Part shown: piece by piece, positions 47,072 through 56,927 of the stretch
Numbering within the stretch: position 1 is the first letter of the stretch
How the letters are laid out: each line of letters begins with the position of its first letter
Assembly: GCF_002073975.1 (NCBI RefSeq)
Contig: NZ_CP020384.1
Location: 1,426,001-1,490,000 of the forward strand
Direction of reading: 5' to 3'
From: Rhodovulum sp. MB263
GTDB lineage: Bacteria > Pseudomonadota > Alphaproteobacteria > Rhodobacterales > Rhodobacteraceae
DNA: 64,000 bases
Translations under genes and position numbers: made by a program
Notes under the pieces: model-generated
Database searches by the model: none
Seen by the model: only the letters and a program-made list of their open reading frames with translations
Told to the model about the DNA's origin: nothing

Positions 47072-48217
47072 ATGAGCAAGACCCGCAGCAAGCCGAAGAC
47101 CCGCAGCATTTTCGAGGAGGTCGGCACCGAGGCGCCGCCCGAACGGCCGGTGGTACAGCCCGGCGCCATCGACCGCGCCGCCCGGCGCGGCGCGCGCGGG
47201 GCCGTCGCCTGGTGGCTGATCTCGGTCTTCGTGCTGATCGCCGCGATGCTGATCGCGGGCGGCGTGGCGCGGCTGACCGGCCATCCGGCGAGCCTGCCGG
47301 GCTTCGGTCCGCTTTACGGCCAGTTGCCGCCGCTCGACGCTTCGGGCTGGTCTGCCGCCTTCGAGCGCTTCACCGCGGCCGGAGGCTCGGCCGATCTCGC
47401 GGGCTTCCGGACGCTTTACTGGTGGGACTGGGGCATCCGGCAGGCGGGCACGCTTGCGGCGCTGGTCTGGGCGCTGGGCAGTCTCGGGTTTCTCGCCTTC
47501 GGCAAGCTGCCCAAGGGCTGGGCGGTCCGGCTTCTGCCGCTTGGCGGCACCATCCTCGGGATCGGCGCGGCCGATTGGACGATGGGGCCGACGGGGCTCT
47601 TGCCCGCGCCCTTCGACGCCGCCTCGCTGCGGCTGGCGGCGATGACGGGCTTCGGTTTCGCCGGGATGGGGCTCGCCGCCTGGGGGGCGATGCAGCTGCG
47701 CCGCACCGAGGCGCAGCTGATGCAGGCCCGCCGCGCCCGTGACGGGCGCGCCTTCGGCATGGCGACCGGGGTCATGCATCTGGCCTTCCTGCAGATCATC
47801 TTCGGGGCGATGCTGGGCGCGCTCGATCAGGGTCGCAGCTTTCCCGACTGGCCGCTGATGGCGGGCGCGATCCTGCCGCCCGAGCCGCTGGCGCTGGAAC
47901 CGGTCTGGCGCAATATCTGGGACAATCCCGGTCTCGTGCAGTTCCTCCATCGCGGGCTTGGCTATCTGGTCGTGCTGCTGGGGCTCGCGGCCTGGCTGCG
48001 GGGGCGCAAAAGCCCCCATGCCCGCACCCGCCGGGCCTTCGACTGGCTTGGGGTGATGATCTTCGGCCAGGCGGTGCTGGGTGTCGGGTCCGTGCTTTAC
48101 GCAGGCCAGTGGCATATGGCACTGACCCATCTGGTGGGCGCGGTTCTTCTGTGGATTCTGGTGCTGCGCGCCCGGTTCATGGCGCAATATCCGGTTCAGC
48201 AATCCATCCGGGGGTGA
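47072..48217 (+). CDS. ctaA: Heme A synthase, COX15/CtaA family
   Basis: CtaA oxidises heme O to heme A for aa3-type cytochrome oxidase. The 381-residue membrane protein has about eight helices and the heme-ligand histidines in MHLAFLQIIFGAMLGALD, LVQFLHRGLGY and WHMALTHLVGA. It carries a long hydrophilic N-terminus (RSIFEEVG) of the alphaproteobacterial, mitochondria-like COX15 type. It lies 6 bases before the carboxypeptidase gene, probably in one operon. Confidence 0.93.
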   Translation: MSKTRSKPKTRSIFEEVGTEAPPERPVVQPGAIDRAARRGARGAVAWWLISVFVLIAAMLIAGGVARLTGHPASLPGFGPLYGQLPPLDASGWSAAFERFTAAGGSADLAGFRTLYWWDWGIRQAGTLAALVWALGSLGFLAFGKLPKGWAVRLLPLGGTILGIGAADWTMGPTGLLPAPFDAASLRLAAMTGFGFAGMGLAAWGAMQLRRTEAQLMQARRARDGRAFGMATGVMHLAFLQIIFGAMLGALDQGRSFPDWPLMAGAILPPEPLALEPVWRNIWDNPGLVQFLHRGLGYLVVLLGLAAWLRGRKSPHARTRRAFDWLGVMIFGQAVLGVGSVLYAGQWHMALTHLVGAVLLWILVLRARFMAQYPVQQSIRG

Positions 48218-48223
48218 TGTGCG

Positions 48224-49702
48224 ATGACCGCCTTTGACGAGCTGATGAGCTTCCAGCGCGAGACCGAGGCGCTCGGTCAGGTCGCGATGCGGCTGGGCTG
48301 GGACCAGGAGACGGTGATGCCGCGCGGCGCCGCGCAGCAGCGCGCCGAGGAAATGGGCGCGCTCGAGACGGTCCTGCACCGCCGCCGCAGCGACCCGCGT
48401 CTGGGCGACTGGCTGGGGGCGATCGACGACGATCTGCTTGACGAGACCGGCCGGGCGCAGATGCGCCATATCCGTCGCAGCCATGCCCGCGCGACGCGCC
48501 TGCCCGAGACGCTGTCGGCCGAGATCGCCCGGGTCACGAGCCGCGCCCAGGGGATCTGGGCCGAGGCCCGCGCCGCCGATGATGCGACGCATTTCCTGCC
48601 CACCCTGCGCGAGGTGGTGCGGCTCAAGCGCGAGGAGGCGGCGGCGCTGGCGATGGGGGGCGATCTTTACGACGCTCTTCTCGACGATTACGAGCCCGGC
48701 GCGACCGCAGCCGGGCTGGCGGCGATGTTCGACCGGATGCGCCCGCGTCTGGTCGGCCTGCGCGAACGGATCATGGGCTCGGGGCGGACGCCCGCGCCGC
48801 TTGCGGGCCATTTCCCCGAGGCCGGGCAGATGGCGCTCTCGCGCGAGGTTGCCACGCATTTCGGCTATGACTGGCGGCATGGGCGGCTCGATTTCTCGGT
48901 CCATCCCTTCACCTCGGGCTCTGGCACCGATGTCCGGATCACCACCCGGGTCGACGAGGCCGAGCCGCTGGGCGCGCTTTACTCGACGCTGCACGAGACC
49001 GGGCATGGGGTCTATGAACAGGGGATCGATCCGGCCTATGGGCTGACGCCGCTGGGCGCGGGCGTCTCGATGGGGGTGCATGAAAGCCAGAGCCGGATCT
49101 TCGAGAACCAGCTCGGGCGCAGCCGCGCCTTCTGCGGCTGGCTTCACGGACGGATGACCGAGGTGTTCGGCTTTGCCGGGGCGGCCGATGCCGAGGCGTT
49201 CTATGCGGCGGTGAACCGCGTCCATTCGGGTCATATCCGGACCGAATCCGACGAGGTGCATTACAATCTGCACATCATGCTGCGCTTCGATCTGGAGCGC
49301 GAGCTGATCGCCGGGCGGCTTGAGGTCGAGGATCTGGAAGAGGCCTGGAATACCCGCTTCGAAGCCGATTTCGGGGTCGCGGTCGAGCGGCCGAGCCAGG
49401 GGCTCTTGCAGGATGTGCACTGGTCGGTCGGGCTGTTCGGCTATTTCCCGACCTATACGCTGGGCAATGTCTATGCCGGTTGTCTCTATCAGGCACTGCG
49501 CGCGGCGGTGCCCTCGCTCGACGCCGATCTGGCGCGCGGCCATGCCGAGCCCGCGACCGCCTGGCTGAAGGCCGAGGTCCAGCGTCACGGCGGGCTTTAC
49601 GAACCGGCCGAGACGATCCGACGGGCCTGCGGCTTTGCCCCGTCCGAGGCGCCGCTTCTCGACTATCTCGATGCCAAGTTCGGCGCGATTTACGGGCTTT
49701 GA
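48224..49702 (+). CDS. Carboxypeptidase M32 (Taq/Pfu type)
   Basis: This 492-residue zinc carboxypeptidase releases C-terminal residues from peptides. It shows the HExxH zinc site in STLHETGHGVYEQGI (about 258-272), the third ligand region VHESQSRIFEN (about 289-299), and the conserved RTESDEVHYNLHIMLRF (about 338-354) and GYFPTYTLGN segments. All are intact, so it should be active in the cytosol. Its physiological peptide substrates are unknown. It directly follows ctaA. Confidence 0.93.
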   Translation: MTAFDELMSFQRETEALGQVAMRLGWDQETVMPRGAAQQRAEEMGALETVLHRRRSDPRLGDWLGAIDDDLLDETGRAQMRHIRRSHARATRLPETLSAEIARVTSRAQGIWAEARAADDATHFLPTLREVVRLKREEAAALAMGGDLYDALLDDYEPGATAAGLAAMFDRMRPRLVGLRERIMGSGRTPAPLAGHFPEAGQMALSREVATHFGYDWRHGRLDFSVHPFTSGSGTDVRITTRVDEAEPLGALYSTLHETGHGVYEQGIDPAYGLTPLGAGVSMGVHESQSRIFENQLGRSRAFCGWLHGRMTEVFGFAGAADAEAFYAAVNRVHSGHIRTESDEVHYNLHIMLRFDLERELIAGRLEVEDLEEAWNTRFEADFGVAVERPSQGLLQDVHWSVGLFGYFPTYTLGNVYAGCLYQALRAAVPSLDADLARGHAEPATAWLKAEVQRHGGLYEPAETIRRACGFAPSEAPLLDYLDAKFGAIYGL

Positions 49703-49777
49703 GCCGGGCGTCGGGCCCGGTCCGGAGCCTGGAACCGAGGCTGGTCCGGTGGCGGCAGCGCTGCCAGAAAGGCGGGC

Positions 49778-50035
49778 ATGAGCTGGCATGACCCGCTTTG
49801 GCAGAGGATCTGGCCCCCCGCGCGCCGGGTGGCCTTCGCCATTGTCGCCCGTCTCTGGTGGCGCCGCCCGCCCGAAGAGATCGCGGCGCGGCTTGCGGCG
49901 CGGCCCCTCAGCGAACAGGCCCTGATCGTGGCGGCGGTGCTGGCAGGGCTTTTCCTGACCAGCCTGCTTTTCGCCCATGCCGGCATTCCGGGCGTTCTGA
50001 GCTTCCTGCTTCTGGTGATCCTGCTGATCCGCTGA
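49778..50035 (+). CDS. Small membrane protein of unknown function
   Basis: I do not recognise this 85-residue protein. It has a basic, tryptophan-rich N-terminal half (WHDPLWQRIW, RLWWRRPPEE) and then a hydrophobic segment from about 46 to the C-terminus. A short FAHAGIP turn suggests a two-helix hairpin. The gene follows the M32 carboxypeptidase by 75 bases. Codon use and the tryptophan-rich amphipathic start argue that it is real. Confidence 0.6.
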   Translation: MSWHDPLWQRIWPPARRVAFAIVARLWWRRPPEEIAARLAARPLSEQALIVAAVLAGLFLTSLLFAHAGIPGVLSFLLLVILLIR

Positions 50036-50257
50036 GCAGGCCCCGGATTTCGGCGCGGATCGCTTCGGATGCGACGTTCACAGGTGTTTGATTGCGACGA
50101 AATGACGCCTTTTTCCTGTCTTCTTTCAATGGCTTGCGTCGCGATTTCTCAGGCATGCCGTTGAAAATGCAGTTTTTTCCGTTCTGTCGGTGATCCGGTT
50201 CCGAAGCGCGCGCGTATCTCCTTGTACATTGCAACCTGCACAGAGAGGACGCGACCA

Positions 50258-50434
50258 ATGGATATCGATGCGATCAACGCTGTTCTGGGTCTTGGCACCC
50301 TCGGCTTCGTGCTTGCCTTTGCCTATATCAACCTGCGCCAGACCGAGGAACAGCTCAAGGCCTCGCGCGAGCGTCGCGAGAAACGCGAGAAACGTGACGC
50401 TGCCCGCGTCGGCCGTGCCGTTCCGGCCGAATGA
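50258..50434 (+). CDS. Small membrane-anchored coiled-coil protein
   Basis: The 58-residue product begins MDIDAINAVLGLGTLGFVLA, one membrane-spanning segment. It continues with a highly charged helix QTEEQLKASRERREKREKRD, which is probably cytoplasmic and could be a short coiled coil. An AGAGGAC ribosome site precedes the ATG at 50258. The DNA before it is AT-rich and likely holds its own promoter. No family assigned. Confidence 0.6.
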   Translation: MDIDAINAVLGLGTLGFVLAFAYINLRQTEEQLKASRERREKREKRDAARVGRAVPAE

Positions 50435-50580
50435 CAGGTTCCGGATCGGGGCCGGGCGGATGCCGTCCGGCCCCGACCGTCGTCAGGTCTTCCGCCGCCC
50501 CCGTCTTTTCGTAGCCCAGTCTTTTCGTAACGCCGTCTTTTCGTAACGCCGCCTTTTGTCTCTCGCTTCAGACCTGCCAT

Positions 50581-51369
50581 TCAGACCTGCCATGCGGGGG
50601 GGCGCTTCTCGAGGAAGGCCCCGATGCCTTCCTGTGTCTCCTCCAGCATCATGTTCTCGACCATCGCCGTGCCCGCGCGGGCATAGGCTTCGTCTATTCC
50701 GCAGTCGAGCTGGTCGTAGAACAACCCCTTGCCGACCCTGATCGCGGGCGAAAGCTTGCCCGCCAGCGTCTCGGCCAGCCGCCAGGCGGCATCCTCCAGC
50801 ATCTCGGCGGGCACCGCCCGGTTGATGAGCCCCAGGGCCTCGGCCCTTGTGGCGTCGATGAACTGGCCCGTGGTCAGCATCTCGAAGGCTTGCTTGCGCG
50901 GGATGTTCCGGCTGAGTGCGACCATGGGCGTCGAGCAGAACAGTCCGATATTCACCCCGTTCACCCCGAACCGCGTGCCCTCGGCCGCGATTGCCAGATC
51001 GCAGGAGGCCACCAGCTGGCAACCCGCCGCGGTGGCGATGCCATGAGGGGCCGCGATCACCGGCTGGGGCAGGCGCATCAACCCCGTCATCACCCGCGCG
51101 CAGCGCTCGAAGAGATCGGCGAAATAGGCCCGGCCGCCATCGAGCGCCTGCCGACCGGCCTGCATCTCCTTCAGGTCATGCCCGGCGCAGAAGGCCTTGC
51201 CGCTGCCCTTCAGGATCACCACGCGGGTATCGCGATCCCCGGCCAGCGCGTCGATCTGGGCCTGCAGCGCGGCCAGCATCGCGTCGGAGAGCGCGTTCAG
51301 CCGCTCGGGCGCGTTCATTGTCAGGATGGCCACGCCCCGGGTGTCGTTGCGTAACAGGATTTCGGTCAT
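50581..51369 (-). CDS. Enoyl-CoA hydratase/isomerase family protein
   Basis: The 262-residue crotonase-fold protein has the oxyanion-hole segments FCAGHDLKEM (about 61-70) and PVIAAPHGIATAAGCQLVA (about 102-120), where the backbone amides would stabilise the CoA thioester enolate. The acidic residue pair of true hydratases is not clearly in place: the loop reads ATRFGVNGVNIGLF-like, not EITLG. It may therefore be an isomerase or other crotonase. It is divergent from the thioesterase-like gene, with the two starts about 60 bases apart. Confidence 0.85.
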   Translation of the reverse strand: MTEILLRNDTRGVAILTMNAPERLNALSDAMLAALQAQIDALAGDRDTRVVILKGSGKAFCAGHDLKEMQAGRQALDGGRAYFADLFERCARVMTGLMRLPQPVIAAPHGIATAAGCQLVASCDLAIAAEGTRFGVNGVNIGLFCSTPMVALSRNIPRKQAFEMLTTGQFIDATRAEALGLINRAVPAEMLEDAAWRLAETLAGKLSPAIRVGKGLFYDQLDCGIDEAYARAGTAMVENMMLEETQEGIGAFLEKRPPAWQV

Positions 51370-51428
51370 CTTGTGTTTCCTCCCTCTGGTGGCGAAGACT
51401 AGGGCGTAACGGGAGAGGGGAAAAGTCC

Positions 51429-51857
51429 ATGCAATCCATGAAGCCGATGATGGATGTCCCGGCGCTTAACGGCTTCCTGCGCAGCAGCTTTCCGCAGATC
51501 GGCACAGAATTCGTGGTCGAAGAGGTCGCGCCAATGCAGGTGCGGGTGCGGCTCGCGGTGACCGAACGGCATCTGCGGCCGGGCGGCACCGTGTCGGGCC
51601 CGTCGATGTTCGCGCTGGCCGATGTCGGCATCTATCTGGCGGTGCTGGCGATGATCGGGCCGCAGGCGCTGGCGGTGACGACCAACTGTTCGATCGATTT
51701 CATGCGCAAGCCCGCCGCCGGGCGCGACCTGATCTGCGAGGCGCGGCTTTTGAAGCTGGGCCGGGTGCTGGCGGTGGGCGATGCGATGATCCGCTCCGAG
51801 GGGATGGAGGGCGTCGTTGCCCGGGCCAGCCTGACCTATTCGATCCCGCCGAAATAG
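51429..51857 (+). CDS. PaaI-family hotdog thioesterase
   Basis: This 142-residue single-domain hotdog protein hydrolyses acyl- or aryl-CoA in characterised relatives. The helix segment RPGGTVSGPSMFALADVGIY (about 57-76) is the family signature, with the catalytic Asp near 72, and a TTNCSIDFMRKP segment lines the active site. GAGGGG precedes the ATG at 51429. It shares a divergent promoter region with the enoyl-CoA hydratase, which suggests joint control of a CoA pathway. Substrate unknown. Confidence 0.84.
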   Translation: MQSMKPMMDVPALNGFLRSSFPQIGTEFVVEEVAPMQVRVRLAVTERHLRPGGTVSGPSMFALADVGIYLAVLAMIGPQALAVTTNCSIDFMRKPAAGRDLICEARLLKLGRVLAVGDAMIRSEGMEGVVARASLTYSIPPK

Positions 51858-51863
51858 CCGCGC

Positions 51864-52514
51864 TCAGCCGCGTCCCGACAGGAAGCCGGCCAGATCGCCA
51901 TAGCCTGTCGGGCGCCGCTCATAGGCAAGACCCAGGCGGGTGGCGCAGGCCTCGGCCTGCCGGTCCAGCGCGACATCCTTGGTCTGGGCCAGATAGACGA
52001 GGCGCCGGTAATTGCCGAAATAGGCGGTGACAAGCTCGGGATGGCGGTCGAGCCCGAGCGGACGCCAGACGAAGGCGTCGAATTGCCGGGTCAGGAAATC
52101 GGTCAGGTAGAAGGCGTCGATCTCGGCGTCGGCCCCGGCTTCGGCGCGGGCGGCAATGGCCGCGGCGCCCTCGAAGAAGGCATAGCAATGCGGGCCTTCC
52201 ATCATCTCGACCCCGAGCTCGGCACAGGTTCGTTCAAGCTGGCCGCCGGTGCCGCAATCGGCATAGGCCACGAGGATCGTGGGATAGGCGGCGCGGTGAC
52301 GCTCGACCAGCGCCCGCAGCCCCGGCGCGATCCGTTCGGGGTGGTTGTGCCAGATCGCGGGCAGGCAGGTCAGGTCGAGATGGTCCCAGCCGTTCAGCCG
52401 CTTGAGCGCAAGGATCTCATGCGCCAGCGCGCCGCAGCCGATCACCAGGATCCGGCCCGATCCTTCCGGCGCCAGCCCGGTCTCGGTCAGGCCGCGGTCG
52501 TCGGGTGCCGTCAC
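51864..52514 (-). CDS. DUF1638 family protein, probably linked to corrinoid-dependent methyl transfer
   Basis: The 216-residue protein has ILVIGCGALAHEILALKR at the start, LTCLPAIWHNHPERIAP, YADCGTGG and a GPHCYAFFEG segment. The conserved Cys and His residues in these motifs suggest a metal or cofactor site. DUF1638 genes usually lie beside corrinoid proteins and methylamine- or betaine-type methyltransferases. Here the corrinoid protein and homocysteine methyltransferase are on the same strand just upstream. It starts with GTG, overlapping a 53-residue membrane peptide gene by 4 bases. Function not established. Confidence 0.78.
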   Translation of the reverse strand: MTAPDDRGLTETGLAPEGSGRILVIGCGALAHEILALKRLNGWDHLDLTCLPAIWHNHPERIAPGLRALVERHRAAYPTILVAYADCGTGGQLERTCAELGVEMMEGPHCYAFFEGAAAIAARAEAGADAEIDAFYLTDFLTRQFDAFVWRPLGLDRHPELVTAYFGNYRRLVYLAQTKDVALDRQAEACATRLGLAYERRPTGYGDLAGFLSGRG

Positions 52515-52672
52515 AGCCGTTTCCGGAGCAGGCGCAGCCCCAGCGCGGCCAGCAGCGCCAGCGGCACGAGTATGGCAACGCCGCTGGCTGGCAGCAGGCT
52601 GGCGAGCCAGACGGTCAGGCCGGCTGCGGTCAGCACGATGACAAGAAGAAGGGCGAGGACGCGTCCGGGCAT
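52511..52672 (-). CDS. Tiny two-helix membrane protein coupled to DUF1638
   Basis: The 53-residue product is almost entirely hydrophobic (VLALLLVIVLTAAGLTVWLA, then VAILVPLALLAALG) and ends with the basic RLLRKRL. This gives a membrane hairpin. An AAGGAG ribosome site lies 6 bases before the ATG at 52672, and an alternative ATG at 52696 lacks one. The GTG of the DUF1638 gene overlaps its TGA. A real gene is supported by the ribosome site and coupling. Role unknown. Confidence 0.6.
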   Translation of the reverse strand: MPGRVLALLLVIVLTAAGLTVWLASLLPASGVAILVPLALLAALGLRLLRKRL

Positions 52673-53399
52673 GGAGAACTCCTTTTCATCGGACATGTGG
52701 GCCGGGGGCGGGCATCGGGCAAGGGGCGCGTGGAGGCCATGCGTCAAGGATCTGGAACGGCTCGGGAAAGCGGCATGATGAGGGGGAGGGCGCCGCCACG
52801 CCGCCGCCGCCGATGGGGTATCCTTCGAACGCTTGGCAAGTCGGAGATCCGGCCTGTCCTCCGCCGTCCTTGCCAGAGCGGGGGCAACCTCTGCCCGCGA
52901 GAGGCGCCGCGGCCGAGCGGACGGGGGGGATGGCAGCTTGGCATCCAGACGGTGTCGCCGCTCCGTTCGTCGATGCCTTGCAACCATGTAAGAAATGGCG
53001 CCGCCCGACGGCCGGGATGTCCCTTGGACAGAGCGGCGTTGCGGAACGCTCCTTGCCGCGCGTATCGCCCGGTAGAGGATGCGTCGGTGCGTGCCGGGGA
53101 GCAACCGCAAGGAGCGGTCGCCAATTTGTGCTTGGCCGGCGCTGCGGCGGGTCCCTCCGGGGCGGGGGGGAGCATCGCGCTTCGCCAGCCGGATAGTCGC
53201 CCGCCAGATAGCGGCCCGAGCGTGCCCCGTGGCGGTCCCGCCGGGGCGCCGGACAGGGCAGCCAGGGGCTTGCCTGCCTCCGATGCCGGTCGTTCCGGGC
53301 CGCGACAGCTTTTCCATATCGGACAGGGCCGGACGGGCCCGGCCGCAGCGGCCAGGCAGTCGGGCAGCGGCTGGTCTTGCCGTTTGCGCGCTGTCGGGG
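52673..53399. other. Gap of about 0.7 kb, no gene recognised
   Basis: This lies between the corrinoid protein stop and the membrane peptide start on the minus strand. Frames are open on both strands because of high GC, but none looks like a known protein. Confidence 0.4.
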
Positions 53400-54104
53400 T
53401 CAGCTCGCCACGGCGCGGTTGTGCTTGCGTGCGACGAAGGTCTTGGCGGTCTCGACCGCGACGGCGGCGTCGCGACAATAGGCGTCGGCACCGATGGCGC
53501 GGCCGAATTCCTCGTTCAGGGGCGCCCCGCCCACCAGCACGATGTAATCCTCACGGATGCCCCTGGCGGCCAATGTGTCGATCACCGTTTTCATGTAGGG
53601 CATGGTCGTGGTCAGCAGCGCCGACATGCCCAGGATATCGGGCTGTTCGGTTTCCAGCGCGGCGAGATAGCCGTCCACGTCGGTATTGATGCCGATATCG
53701 ACGACCTCGAACCCGGCACCCTCCATCATCATCGCGACGAGGTTCTTGCCGATGTCGTGGATGTCGCCCTTGACGGTGCCGATCACCATCTTGCCCATGC
53801 GCGGCGCGCCGGTTTCGGCCAGCAGCGGCTTGAGGATGCCCATGCCGCCCTTCATGGCATTGGCCGCCAGCAGCACCTCGGGCACGAAGAGGATCCCGTC
53901 GCGGAAGTCGCGACCGACGACGGTCATGCCCGAGACCAGCGCCTCGGTCAGCACCCGGTAAGGGGCCCAGCCGCGCGACAACAGGATCTCGACCCCTTCG
54001 ACGACCTCCTCCCTGAGTCCGTCGTAAAGATCGTCCTGCATTTGCGGAACCAGCTCTTCGTCCGGCAGCTCTGCCAGAACGATGTCGTCGTCTTCGTTGG
54101 CCAT
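53400..54104 (-). CDS. Corrinoid (B12-binding) methyltransferase subunit
   Basis: This 234-residue protein carries a cobalamin as methyl-group shuttle. The N-terminal helical cap (about 10-100) contains FVPEVLLAANAMKGGM. The B12-binding domain (about 105-225) has GTVKGDIHDIGKN, the DxHxxG motif whose His is the lower axial ligand, then SALLTTTMPYM and VLVGGAPL. It matches both MtbC/MttC-type proteins and the B12 module of split MetH. The homocysteine methyltransferase gene nearby favours the latter. The ATG at 54104 follows GGGAG. Confidence 0.9.
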   Translation of the reverse strand: MANEDDDIVLAELPDEELVPQMQDDLYDGLREEVVEGVEILLSRGWAPYRVLTEALVSGMTVVGRDFRDGILFVPEVLLAANAMKGGMGILKPLLAETGAPRMGKMVIGTVKGDIHDIGKNLVAMMMEGAGFEVVDIGINTDVDGYLAALETEQPDILGMSALLTTTMPYMKTVIDTLAARGIREDYIVLVGGAPLNEEFGRAIGADAYCRDAAVAVETAKTFVARKHNRAVAS

Positions 54105-54295
54105 TTCACGCTCCCATTGGGGCACGGCGCTTTGCCGGAGCCTCTGCTTCCTTGATCGGAATTCTGCACCGGGAACGCTTACCGAATTGCGACCAGCGGC
54201 CCGTCCGAAACGACCTCGCCGCGAAATTGCGTCGCGGCCGTGACCGCGCGGCAGCATTCCTTCGGCAGATAGGCTGTCTTGCAAATGTTCGCTAA

Positions 54296-55414
54296 ATGTT
54301 CCATTTGTGCGACATGATCCGTCCTCCCGCCTCTCCGAGTGCCGCTGTCGCCTCTGCGGCCCCGACGCCGGGGCGCGCGGCCGGCGGCAATCCCGCCAAC
54401 CGCTACGACCGGCTGACCGTCGCGCCCGAGGAGGACGGCTGGGACCCGGGCGAGGCGCCGCCGCCGCTCCGGACCGAAACCCGGATCGAGCGGCCGCGCG
54501 CCGCCATCACCCGCAACAGCTCGCCCGATCTGCCCTTCGACCGCTCGGTGAACCCCTATCGCGGCTGCGAGCATGGCTGCATCTACTGCTTTGCGCGGCC
54601 GAGCCACGCCTGGCTGGGCCTGTCGCCGGGGCTCGATTTCGAATCGCGGCTGATCGCCCGGCCCGAGGCGCCGCGGCTGCTGGCCGAGGAGCTGTCGCGC
54701 CGGGGCTACCGGCCCGCGACCCTGGCGATCGGCACCAATACCGACCCCTATCAGCCGATCGAGCGGACCCATCGGGTGATGCGCGGGCTGCTGGAGGTGC
54801 TGCGCGATTTCCGTCATCCGGTTGCGGTGGTGACCAAGGGCGCGCTGATCGAGCGCGATCTCGACCTGCTGGCGGAACTGGCCGAGCTCGAGCTGGTGCG
54901 GGTCGGCATTTCGATGACGACGCTCGACCGCGACCTCTCGCGCCGGATGGAACCGCGCGCGCCCGCGCCCGCGCGGCGGCTGCAGACCATCGAGCGGCTG
55001 GCGGCGGCGGGGGTCCCGGTGCGGGTGATGGTGGCGCCGGTGATCCCGGGGCTGACCGATCCCGAGCTCGAGGCGATCCTGGCCCGGGCGCGCGAGGCCG
55101 GGGCCCAGGCGGCAAGCTGGATCATGCTGCGCCTGCCGCTCGAGGTGGAGCCTCTCTTTCGCGACTGGCTGGCCGAGCATTATCCCGACCGCGCGGGGCG
55201 GGTGATGGCCCGGCTCTGCGAGATGCATGACGGCGCGGCCTATCGCTCGGGCTGGAACCGCCGGATGCGTGGCGAGGGACCCTATGCCGACATGATCGCG
55301 CAGCGGTTCCGGCTGGCCACGGCCCGGCTTGGGCTGGCCGTGGCGCAGCCCGACCTCTCGGCCGAGCTTTTCCGCGTGCCGCCCCGGGCGGGCGACCAGC
55401 TTTCGCTGTTCTGA
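54296..55414 (+). CDS. PA0069 family radical SAM protein
   Basis: The 372-residue protein has the CxxxCxxC iron-sulfur cluster motif in GCEHGCIYCFAR (cysteines about 92, 96 and 99), next to NPYRGCEHGC. It also has GTNTDPYQPIERT, VVTKGALIERDLDLL and VPVRVMVAPVIPGL. These match the PA0069/SplB-related group of radical SAM enzymes, whose reaction is not settled. It lies on the opposite strand between the corrinoid and homocysteine-methyltransferase genes. The start is unsure: ATGs at 54296 and 54314 both lack a good ribosome site. Confidence 0.85.
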   Translation: MFHLCDMIRPPASPSAAVASAAPTPGRAAGGNPANRYDRLTVAPEEDGWDPGEAPPPLRTETRIERPRAAITRNSSPDLPFDRSVNPYRGCEHGCIYCFARPSHAWLGLSPGLDFESRLIARPEAPRLLAEELSRRGYRPATLAIGTNTDPYQPIERTHRVMRGLLEVLRDFRHPVAVVTKGALIERDLDLLAELAELELVRVGISMTTLDRDLSRRMEPRAPAPARRLQTIERLAAAGVPVRVMVAPVIPGLTDPELEAILARAREAGAQAASWIMLRLPLEVEPLFRDWLAEHYPDRAGRVMARLCEMHDGAAYRSGWNRRMRGEGPYADMIAQRFRLATARLGLAVAQPDLSAELFRVPPRAGDQLSLF

Positions 55415-55478
55415 GCCCCGCGGGCGCACGCCTCCAGCGCCTTGAGACGGCGACGGGGGCCTGGCGCGGGAGGGCGCT

Positions 55479-56492
<1,014 letters not shown>

Positions 56493-56563
56493 CTGGGCAG
56501 TCCTCTCGCACTGAGGCCGGGCCGGTGGCGCCGTCGCGCGCCGGGCCCGGCCGAAGGTCCGAC

Positions 56564-56599
56564 CCCCTGCGGTGCCCGCCCGGGCGGGCACCGCAGGGG
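56564..56599. repeat. Perfect 36-bp palindrome
   Basis: The arms CCCCTGCGGTGCCCGCCC (56564-56581) and their exact inverted copy (56582-56599) abut without a spacer. The palindrome lies between the ATPase-inhibitor gene and bmt on the minus strand. No T-run follows, so it may be an RNA-stabilising hairpin, a factor-dependent terminator or an extragenic palindromic element. Confidence 0.85.
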
Positions 56600-56612
56600 T
56601 CAGGATTTGGGA

Positions 56613-56927
56613 TCAGGATTCGCTCATGATCTGTTCCTTGGCGAGGGCCATCAGCTCGGCCATCTTGGCGCGCAGCGTCAGCTCGTCGGTCCTCTCGCCC
56701 AGATCGGCCGAAACCTTGCGGAACACGTCCTCGTCGCCGGCTTCCTCGAAATCGGCCTTCACCACCTGCTTGGCATAATCGAGCGAGGCCTCTTCGCTCA
56801 GACCCATGAGCTCGGCTGCCCAGAGGCCGAGAAGCTTGTTGCGCCGCGCCTCGGCCCTGAACTGAAGCTCCGAATCATGGGCGAACTTGTTTTCGAAAGC
56901 GAGTTCGCGGTCGTCGAACGTGGTCAT
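56613..56927 (-). CDS. ATPase inhibitor subunit zeta (DUF1476 family)
   Basis: The 104-residue protein is the DUF1476 family member that inhibits F1-ATPase in Paracoccus and related alphaproteobacteria. It binds the catalytic site through its inhibitory N-terminal region, here TTFDDRELAFENKFAHDSEL. The rest is a four-helix fold (for example RRNKLLGLWAAELMGLS and AELMALAKEQ). Length and sequence fit the Paracoccus protein. The ATG at 56927 follows a GGGGGG stretch. It is separated from bmt by the perfect palindrome. Confidence 0.88.
   Translation of the reverse strand: MTTFDDRELAFENKFAHDSELQFRAEARRNKLLGLWAAELMGLSEEASLDYAKQVVKADFEEAGDEDVFRKVSADLGERTDELTLRAKMAELMALAKEQIMSES

Noticed and set aside
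46736-49978. A 1080-residue open frame on the minus strand opposite trmJ, ctaA and the carboxypeptidase
   Set aside because: It mirrors three well-supported plus-strand genes. Its translation is rich in Arg, Pro, Gly and His with no recognisable domain, which is typical of antisense frames in high-GC DNA.
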